From NCBI GenBank assembly GCA_021738625.1, contig JAIPBS010000038.1, positions 1-41,554 on the forward strand: a DNA stretch of 41,554 bases, given 5' to 3'. A model generated the notes under the pieces. The model was not told where the DNA came from, did not search any database, and worked only from the letters and a program-made list of their open reading frames with translations. Source of the stretch: Bacteroidales bacterium. GTDB taxonomy: Bacteria > Bacteroidota > Bacteroidia > Bacteroidales > JAIOZK01. Positions 36,009 to 41,554 of this stretch are shown one piece after another (the stretch's first letter is position 1; every line of letters begins with the position of its first letter). The position numbers and the translations under genes are program-made.

Positions 36009-37676
36009 TTAGTTCTCAGGCCATTCTTCATTGACCAGTTCCCAGATATTCAGGTAAGCCAGCCGGATAATGCCGGTAAGCTTCTTATAATTGATTTTGG
36101 AAGTATGATCTCCTGGCCGATGGTAATCCATATGGAAACCGCCCCAATAGCAGATAAAAGGAATGCCTTTCACTGAAAAAGGGTAATAATCGCTGCCTCC
36201 GCTTTGACCTTTCGACGGCCAGTATTTGAAGTCGAGGTTCAGGTCTCTATCAGCAATATGTTCTTTGCCCATCTCTTCTAAAAACGGCAGACTGTCCTTA
36301 AACGACATTGCACCTTGGTTTCCAAGACTGTCGTCTTTGGCATCCCGGCTAACCATATCGAAATTCAGGTATATCTTTATGTTGTCGAGGCTATCACCAA
36401 AGGGATGTCTTGCAAAATAGGTTGAACCAAGCAGGCCTTTTTCCTCACCGCTCCAGGCGGCAAACACAATTGTTCTTTCAGGCTGTGATCCCGCCATGGC
36501 AAAGGCTCTGGCCAGGGTCATCACGGCTACCGTTCCCGAAGCATTGTCGTCAGCGCCGTTCCAGATGTATCCGTTGTATTTCCCGAGATGATCGTAATGG
36601 CCGCCCACAATGATGATCTCGTCTTTTCTTTTGCCTTCTATATATCCGATCACGTTTCGGCTTTTAATAAGCTCCAGATCAGGTTTATAATCCAGAATTA
36701 TTTTGGTGTTTTCCAATTCGGTAGGATTGCTTTTAAGTTTTTCGGCTACTTGTTTTTCGAATGCTGATAAATCCAGGTCCTGGCCATCCAGTAAATAATT
36801 GATCGCCCGAGTTGACAGCTCAATACTTAACGGGCGGTTGCTCAGGCTATCGCCGGGCAAATGCATACTGAAATCATAAATATCAGGCAGATCAGTATCT
36901 CCCTCATAATAAGTATAATTAAACCTGAAAGGGTGATTAGCGGTCCATGATTCCGGCAATTCAAAATCACGGTCAATTTCAATGATGGCTGCAACACCCT
37001 TCTCAGCCGCAAGCCGGTCTTTCTGACGGATCATCCTGTAGGTATCCCTGATATTTTTGGGGTGGAATAATTTGTATCCCTTGCTGGCAGTATCATGCAT
37101 TCCGGGATATCCCTTAAGCCGCAAGATAACTTTTCCTTGAACATCGGTGTTTTTATAATCATCATATCCCTGCTCCTCATCCGAGAAACCATATCCCACA
37201 AAAACCAGCGGGCTTTCGATCGATATTCCCGTTGTGGGCTGATTTTGTATGTTAAAGTCTACATGTTGCTCAAAATAAATTACTTTAGCACCATCCTCAG
37301 TACAGTCTTTCACGCCCAGTACATGATCGCTTGTGGGCGTACTTTTGATTAGTTCATAATTCTGGAAATAGGAGCTGTAGGTTTCGGGTTCTGTTCCATT
37401 CATAAAATGTTCTTCGCGACTGACTTGAGTCCTTGCCGAATCGCCTCCGGGAAGGATACCGAACAGCCGGAACATGCTGGCAATGTAATCCCCGGCCATA
37501 AATTCGCCCTTTTCACCGGTACCGCGGCCTTCCATCCAATCCGATGAAAGGAATTCAAGTTGTGCCTTCACTACATTCTGTCTGATCGATTGAAATCCTT
37601 TTTCCTTTGCTTCCTGGGCTTTAAGTAGTGCAGCAAAAAGAAATATGACCGATATAAGGCATGCGTACTTCTTCAT
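36009..37676 (-). CDS. M28-family zinc aminopeptidase, exported
   Basis: A signal peptide (MKKYACLISVIFLFAALLKAQ) precedes a 555-residue protein. A PA-like insert region (about 130-280) lies before the M28 catalytic domain, whose metal ligands are visible: His360 and Asp362 in GGHYDHLG, Asp376 in NGADDNASG, the Glu pair in WSGEEKGLLGS, an Asp in NFDMVSRD, and a final His in GGFHMDYHRPGD. Such enzymes release N-terminal amino acids outside the cytoplasm. Together with the M14 enzyme it suggests use of extracellular peptides. The gene converges on msrA, with stops 3 bases apart and no hairpin between them. Confidence 0.93.
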   Translation of the reverse strand: MKKYACLISVIFLFAALLKAQEAKEKGFQSIRQNVVKAQLEFLSSDWMEGRGTGEKGEFMAGDYIASMFRLFGILPGGDSARTQVSREEHFMNGTEPETYSSYFQNYELIKSTPTSDHVLGVKDCTEDGAKVIYFEQHVDFNIQNQPTTGISIESPLVFVGYGFSDEEQGYDDYKNTDVQGKVILRLKGYPGMHDTASKGYKLFHPKNIRDTYRMIRQKDRLAAEKGVAAIIEIDRDFELPESWTANHPFRFNYTYYEGDTDLPDIYDFSMHLPGDSLSNRPLSIELSTRAINYLLDGQDLDLSAFEKQVAEKLKSNPTELENTKIILDYKPDLELIKSRNVIGYIEGKRKDEIIIVGGHYDHLGKYNGYIWNGADDNASGTVAVMTLARAFAMAGSQPERTIVFAAWSGEEKGLLGSTYFARHPFGDSLDNIKIYLNFDMVSRDAKDDSLGNQGAMSFKDSLPFLEEMGKEHIADRDLNLDFKYWPSKGQSGGSDYYPFSVKGIPFICYWGGFHMDYHRPGDHTSKINYKKLTGIIRLAYLNIWELVNEEWPEN

Positions 37677-37776
37677 GTATAAATGATATTTTGAACAGGC
37701 GAATTTAGTGAAAAAATTTAAAAGGCATCCAGGTATCTTATTATAACTTTACTTAAGATAAAGCTATTAAGTAGTT

Positions 37777-38184
37777 TTATTCCAATGCTTTTCTGATAGC
37801 TGCTTTGATAAAATAAGAGGAATATGTGGCCCCACTGATCGCATCAAACTCTAGCTCGCCTGAAGTTCGTACTTTCTCTTCAATTTCCTGCTCGATCTTG
37901 TATCCAGGTGTTTGCATCAACTTATCAATATTAAACTGCACTAACTTACCCGAATCAGCTGAAAAAGACACAATGGCGGCTTCAGTCCCCGGCCAAACTT
38001 CATAAACTCCGCGATAGGCGCCATAATGGGATGACTTCAATTTAGCCTTGTAATCCCCGGTATATGCTACCGCCTTGTTTCCTATATTGTTAAAATAGAG
38101 GTACCAAGCTGCTGCGACAATGAGTAGTACAAGTAAAAGAATGATGATCCATTTAATCCCTTTATATGCCTTATTCTTTTTCAT
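37777..38184 (-). CDS. Membrane-anchored FMN-binding domain protein
   Basis: The 135-residue protein has one N-terminal membrane helix (about 11-31) and an FMN-binding domain ending in DAISGATYSSYF. This fits the flavinylation motif D-x-x-(S/T)-G-A-(T/S), with Thr120 as the expected site of covalent FMN attached by ApbE. The family includes RnfG/NqrC subunits and extracytosolic flavoproteins. No Rnf, Nqr or apbE genes lie nearby, so its electron partners are unknown. The orientation predicts the flavin on the outer face of the membrane. Confidence 0.88.
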   Translation of the reverse strand: MKKNKAYKGIKWIIILLLVLLIVAAAWYLYFNNIGNKAVAYTGDYKAKLKSSHYGAYRGVYEVWPGTEAAIVSFSADSGKLVQFNIDKLMQTPGYKIEQEIEEKVRTSGELEFDAISGATYSSYFIKAAIRKALE

Positions 38185-38261
38185 GATGTTTAATTTTAAC
38201 TGGCACGAATTTAGGGTTTTTTCATAAATGTTTATCGAATCTTAGACATTTTCAAAGGATT

Positions 38262-39023
38262 TCATTCAAGCTGATGTCTGTGCGTAGTCGTGTTGGTGTT
38301 TATTGGTGAGAATGATTTCAATTTGTCCCAAAATGCTGATATAAAACTTCTTGCAAATTTTATTCTGCTTTCTCTTATTTTGGCTTCGCATGATGCGTTC
38401 ATTGATTTGAATGCTTTGCTGAATCCAATCTTCATTGCGTTTATGGCTGCAGGAGTAAATTGTATTATTTTGGGAGGGATATTGTGCTTTTCATTGCTAT
38501 TCATTAAATGGGGATCAACATTCAGCAGGTAATCCAATGCAAATGACACTTGGATTTTGTTAACGATTTTGATTAAAAAACCCATTATACCGGAAATGAA
38601 ATCATCCTGACCATCATTTACTGTTCTCCTCAATTCATTATCTAAGATTTCACTGCCCGGTTTGTACTTCCTTTCTGATGAGTTCTTTGTATAAATAAGC
38701 TCCGGCTCAGGATCCGATTCAAATATTTTGATCATTTGGGTGATAGCATTCTCTTTAATTTCTTCAAACCGGCCCAAAATAAATTTGCGTATATACCGCA
38801 TAGAAAAATCCTGGGATTTTCTTTTGCTTCCAATTCTATTTCCTGGTTTCTTAATCTTTTGGTTGATAAGAGCGAGAAAGGGGCTAACTTTTAAATGATT
38901 GCTTTCTATTATTAAACGGATGCTGTTATGCCGCATTCGGTTTCTTTGCTTTATTACTTTTATTCCCGGATATTCAGCAACTCCATCAGTTTTTCGATAG
39001 GATGACTTAAATTGCTTAACCAT
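38262..39023 (-). CDS. Unrecognised 253-residue protein
   Basis: I recognise no family. The predicted protein is basic and rich in Ile, Lys and Asn, with no signal peptide or membrane segment; the N-terminal 80 residues are strongly basic (MVKQFKSSYRKTDG onward). Codon use looks like real coding sequence and the frame is the longest in the stretch, but there is no motif to prove it. Its ATG at 39023 lies inside a region of CTTAA repeats (39006, 39015, 39027) shared with the divergent gene at 39253, which suggests common control. It could still be a spurious frame. Confidence 0.5.
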   Translation of the reverse strand: MVKQFKSSYRKTDGVAEYPGIKVIKQRNRMRHNSIRLIIESNHLKVSPFLALINQKIKKPGNRIGSKRKSQDFSMRYIRKFILGRFEEIKENAITQMIKIFESDPEPELIYTKNSSERKYKPGSEILDNELRRTVNDGQDDFISGIMGFLIKIVNKIQVSFALDYLLNVDPHLMNSNEKHNIPPKIIQFTPAAINAMKIGFSKAFKSMNASCEAKIRESRIKFARSFISAFWDKLKSFSPINTNTTTHRHQLE

Positions 39024-39260
39024 TGGCTTAAAAATTTTCGTGATCTGACATTTAGTTTCGATTTAGTTATGCAATAATACATTATCTAACCACCTGCTTT
39101 CAAATATTTTAAGCTTGTATTTTTTCATGAAATCAAAACATAAGTCACTTAATTAAGTTTACTTAAAACCAACTTATGTAGCTTAAATCTATGCTTAAAA
39201 ATTTGTCGAATTGCTTAAATTTTTATTATATTTGTTTAATAATTTCTGATCAATGCTTAA
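39006..39260. promoter_or_regulatory. Cluster of CTTAA sites between two divergent unknown genes
   Basis: CTTAA occurs on the plus strand at 39006, 39015, 39027, 39148, 39162, 39182, 39194, 39214 and 39256, and in reverse (TTAAG) at 39109 and 39153. The sites at 39148 and 39153 form a perfect palindrome ACTTAATTAAGT (39147-39158). Most copies are preceded by G or A and followed by A. The clustering overlaps both start codons and the promoter at 39202-39234, which looks like a multi-site operator. The protein that would bind it is not known. Confidence 0.5.
39202..39234 (+). promoter_or_regulatory. Promoter of the gene at 39253
   Basis: TTTG (39202-39205), 21 bases, then TATATTTG (39227-39234): a good -33/-7 pair. 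One CTTAA site (39214-39218) lies between the two elements, where a bound repressor would block RNA polymerase. Confidence 0.65.
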
Positions 39261-40404
39261 CCAATTCTCATTCATACGTCATGATCTCGAGGTGGTGATG
39301 CATCATGCAGCATCATTCTTACCGGGAATTGAAAAGGTGATGGCAGTTTATTTTAATAAACAGGCTGATACGATACAGGCTATTATGCGTGAGAATCCGG
39401 AAAAGAACCAAGAAATCAGATTGGTTTCTTTGCATGAAAACAGAGATGTAATCAACAGGATGCGAACCGGCAGAGCTTCATTTAATTGGTTTAGTAAAGA
39501 GGATCTTTCATTTGAGTTGATCCCGGAAAAGAACAATCACAAGGAACTCTTTAGTGAAACAGAAAACCTCGTTCTGATGCTGCGCTTTCAAAATCCTGAT
39601 GATAAGTTGTTCGATCTTTTATTTATATATTTCAGGAAGAACTTGAGCAGCTTTGGGTTAAGTCGTTCAGACAGACCGCTAAGCACAGAAAACAAGAATA
39701 TTATAGCTACCCTTCTTCATAATTCATTTCAAACTCAGTTTTCAATCAGTACAGAGAACAGAAAGATATACAGGATCATCAATGAAAACCTGAAATCACT
39801 TGTGAATGAGGCCGCTTATCTGAAAGGGAAGCTAAGCAATACCCAAACGTATTACGGCGAAAGTATCTTAAACCTCAGCAAGGCCTATTTGAAGGAGAAA
39901 TCAAATGAAACCGGAAAGAATTACATATTGGAAGAGAGCGCTGAAAAAAAGCTATCAGGCTTTAAGGGAAACATTAACCATTTGCATGCAATAATCAATC
40001 AGTCAGTTATATACCTGAGCAATATGTATCCTGAAAAGGAAGAAATTGTTTTAAGAGAATGGGATATCAACCTGGAGAACTATCAGGCAGAAGAAGATGA
40101 AGAAAAGAGTCGTTTTTTGTCGGATACGCGCTATTTAAAAACGATATCTTTATTGGACAGACTTGAAACAGCGGCCAGGAAGCTATCCGGTGAGCATAAG
40201 CGGCTCACGGGCAACAATGTTGGCAAAACGATGCCCAACTCCATTTCAGCTCCTGCAATCAGTGATTCACTTAAAAAACACAAAAAGAAAATCCTGCTAC
40301 TTTTTGAAAAGTACCCTGACAAATGGGAGTTGATAAGGGAAAGATTTAAGCCTGTGCAGAATCTGCTGACCAATAAAGATGAATCCAAAAAGCAAACAGC
40401 TTGA
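39253..40404 (+). CDS. Unrecognised 383-residue protein, GAF-like N-terminus, coiled middle, helical C-terminus
   Basis: I cannot name the family. Residues 1-160 alternate strand-like and helical stretches, including a run LVLMLRFQNPDDKLFDLLFIYF and then a helix, resembling a GAF-type small-molecule sensor. Residues 165-290 are helical and charged. The C-terminus (about 295-375) holds YLKTISLLDRLETAARKL, then LTGNNVGKTMPNSISAPAIS, SLKKHKKKILLLFEKYPDKW and ERFKPVQNLL, a compact helical module that could bind DNA or a partner. There is no receiver, kinase or AAA domain. It has a good promoter overlapped by CTTAA sites, so self-regulation is a reasonable guess. The frame is certain to be coding from its length and composition; the function is open. 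Confidence 0.8.
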   Translation: MLNQFSFIRHDLEVVMHHAASFLPGIEKVMAVYFNKQADTIQAIMRENPEKNQEIRLVSLHENRDVINRMRTGRASFNWFSKEDLSFELIPEKNNHKELFSETENLVLMLRFQNPDDKLFDLLFIYFRKNLSSFGLSRSDRPLSTENKNIIATLLHNSFQTQFSISTENRKIYRIINENLKSLVNEAAYLKGKLSNTQTYYGESILNLSKAYLKEKSNETGKNYILEESAEKKLSGFKGNINHLHAIINQSVIYLSNMYPEKEEIVLREWDINLENYQAEEDEEKSRFLSDTRYLKTISLLDRLETAARKLSGEHKRLTGNNVGKTMPNSISAPAISDSLKKHKKKILLLFEKYPDKWELIRERFKPVQNLLTNKDESKKQTA

Positions 40405-40460
40405 TTTAATTGTTTGATTGAAACTACTAACAAGCTGCTTTACAATTTAATACCTTTTTT

Positions 40461-40754
40461 TTATTCCTCCTCAAATGATGACATTTTTTCCCAATCATCA
40501 TGACCTTCTTCCATTTCTTCCGGTGGATAATTATCCTCCTTTTCAAGGTCTCTTTTTCTATCTATCTTAACATTCACACGAATCAGGTAAGTTGTATCAT
40601 CAAGTTCGAGGCTTATGGCGTGGAAAAACTCATTATTTCCCTTATGAACTTTAATTATGTGGTTGAACCAACCATCGGGATATTTTTCCTTCAGGGCATC
40701 CATTAGATCACCTGTTAGGTTTTCCATGCGTTTGATAACCCGTTTCTTTTCCAT
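40461..40754 (-). CDS. Small acidic conserved-type protein of unknown function
   Basis: The 97-residue protein begins MEKKRVIKRMENLTGDLM and contains ALKEKYPDGWFNHIIKVHKG followed by FFHAISLELDDTTYLIRVNVKID, then a very acidic tail (PPEEMEEGHDDWEKMSSFEEE). It looks like a small alpha/beta cytoplasmic protein; the block with K-Y-P-D-G-W and F-F-H-A is of a kind I associate with uncharacterised Bacteroidota proteins, but I have no name for it. It converges on the unknown gene at 39253 with 56 bases between stops. Confidence 0.75.
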   Translation of the reverse strand: MEKKRVIKRMENLTGDLMDALKEKYPDGWFNHIIKVHKGNNEFFHAISLELDDTTYLIRVNVKIDRKRDLEKEDNYPPEEMEEGHDDWEKMSSFEEE

Positions 40755-40816
40755 TTTTATGTTAATTGATCATGATTGCAATAATAAACAAGAATCAATT
40801 ATGTTCGCTTTCCGAA

Positions 40817-40847
40817 GAAAAAAAAAATGTGTTGATTTTTTTCAACA
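40817..40847 (-). terminator. Terminator of the SDR fragment
   Basis: On the minus strand the stem TGTTGA / TCAACA (arms 40830-40835 and 40842-40847) is followed by a run of ten T. It lies a few bases past the SDR stop. An outer TTCGCTT/AAGCGAA pairing extends around it. Confidence 0.8.
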
Positions 40848-40853
40848 AGCGAA

Positions 40854-41459
40854 TCACATTGTTCTGACATCCAGAAAGGTGCCTGAATCATGTTTCAGGG
40901 CTTTCTCAAATTTTTCAATCAACCTCGGGGCGGCTTCTTCGGGTTCGGGCATTTCCAAAGTTCCTTTGGCCGCTTTCAGCCTGTCGATAGATGGGAAACG
41001 TTTGTCATCCGGCAGTGATGTGATATAGTCCTGCATACTGGTATCGATCAGACCCGGGGCAATAGAACTGAAATGCGTACCGGGTGCTTCCTGTGCGTAG
41101 AGGCTGATCATCATTTTGAAAGCTGCCTTTGAAATGGCATAGGTATTCCATCCGCGATTGCCATTAACCGCAGCGCCTGACGAAATGGCCACTACCTGTT
41201 TTACCTTCGTCATGGCAAGTGCAGCGTCAAGCGCAACTTTGTTGCCCCAGACGTTGACATCCATACTCTTACGCAGCTCTTCAATCTCCGTTTCTTCCAT
41301 ATCTTTAATGTCATTTAAAATTCCTGCATTCAAAATGACAAGATCAAGTGTTTTTACTTCTTTCAGAAAATTTGAAATATTAAGCTTTGCATAGTCGAAT
41401 TCCGTTATATCCTGGGTTGAACGAAACCTACCGGTAGCTAAAGACAGCTTATGCTGTTG
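40854..41459 (-). pseudogene. Short-chain dehydrogenase/reductase, N-terminally truncated
   Basis: The frame is open from 41459 to the stop at 40854 (about 201 codons) but has no ATG at a suitable place. It contains the SDR blocks LDLVILNAGIL (the NAG motif), MDVNVWGNK, VVAISSG with the catalytic Ser, and NTYAISKAAF carrying the YxxxK pair, and ends with a substrate-loop region. The N-terminal TGxxxGIG cofactor-binding motif, which should lie about 40 residues before STQDITEFDY, is absent. Upstream of about 41418 the sequence is an imperfect 58-base inverted repeat. The gene was therefore probably cut by an insertion or rearrangement, and cannot bind NAD(P) normally. Confidence 0.75.
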
Positions 41460-41477
41460 CTACCGATAGTTTTCGTT
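41420..41477. repeat. 58-base imperfect inverted repeat at the broken SDR end
   Basis: The left arm 41420-41438 and right arm 41459-41477 match at 17 of 19 positions (AACGAAACCTACCGGTAGC against the complement of the right arm). An inner ACAGC/GCTGT stem lies between them. A further TTTAGAT...ATCTAAA dyad lies just downstream (about 41481-41503), followed by very short ATG frames at the window edge. It may be the end of a mobile element continuing beyond 41554. Confidence 0.7.
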
Positions 41478-41554
41478 ACCTTTAGATTCACAATAACATC
41501 TAAACTTTAAAATTATGAAAAAAAAGTTTGACCCATGTCGAAAAGGCATGTAAA

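Noticed and set aside
38290..38532. 80-codon hydrophobic frame on the plus strand opposite the unknown 253-residue gene
   Set aside because: The hydrophobic run arises as the complement of a charged coding strand. The minus-strand frame is far longer and has the better codon pattern.
41515..41554. Possible gene start at the right edge
   Set aside because: The ATG at 41515 reaches a stop after 12 codons. A second frame from the ATG at 41534 (MSKRHV) runs off the window and is too short to identify.

Overview
The window reads as chromosome from a member of the Bacteroidota, probably an environmental Bacteroidales/Marinilabiliales-type organism. The reasons are seen directly: many genes are preceded by the Bacteroidota sigma-factor -7 element TAnnTTTG and lack Shine-Dalgarno sequences; one secreted protease ends in a type IX secretion (T9SS) C-terminal domain; and several families typical of the phylum occur (a serC-serA-four-helix-DUF1015 cluster, a GroES-like single protein, a GlmU-like left-handed beta-helix protein, DUF6580, DUF6913, an acyl-CoA reductase of LuxC type). 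This placement is inference from content; no 16S gene is present.

Layout. 1-398: the start of an IS630-type transposase that appears to have cut off the 3' end of a response-regulator gene. 539-7626 (minus): a tight operon running small membrane protein, mutL, rhomboid, rhomboid, membrane-anchored EEP-family phosphohydrolase, uvrB, which ties two DNA-repair genes to two intramembrane proteases. 7732-10496: GroES-like protein, DUF6580 membrane protein, amidohydrolase lipoprotein. 10562-11862: a decayed A+T-rich restriction-modification remnant. 11866-14895: glycosyltransferase and a tail-fibre-like S74 surface protein gene broken by in-frame stops. 15024-17802: tRNA-Arg(ACG) with its terminator, galK, and a polytopic membrane protein. 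17807-23686: YggS-type PLP protein, the serine-biosynthesis operon (serC, serA, four-helix-bundle protein, DUF1015) and a divergent acyl-CoA reductase. 23703-29859: L31 with an excellent promoter, GlmU-like protein, Lon protease, peptide-binding lipoprotein. 29990-32893: DUF6913 protein and a large secreted M14 carboxypeptidase with PKD, CUB and T9SS domains.

32894-41554 is the more accessory end: a terminator and two blocks of short tandem repeats, an Xre/MbcA-RES toxin-antitoxin pair, a HAD phosphatase, a histidine-kinase remnant, periplasmic MsrA, M28 peptidase, a flavinylated FMN-binding protein, and then a divergent pair of unrecognised genes (38262-39023 minus, 39253-40404 plus) whose shared upstream region is packed with CTTAA pentamers. 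The window ends in a short-chain dehydrogenase that has lost its N-terminus next to a 58-base hairpin.

Most of the window is ordinary housekeeping. The least explained item is the divergent unknown-gene locus with its repeated CTTAA sites, which looks like a small self-contained regulatory unit. Gene decay is the other theme: at least five broken genes (response regulator, RM locus, S74 protein, kinase remnant, SDR) lie within 41 kb.
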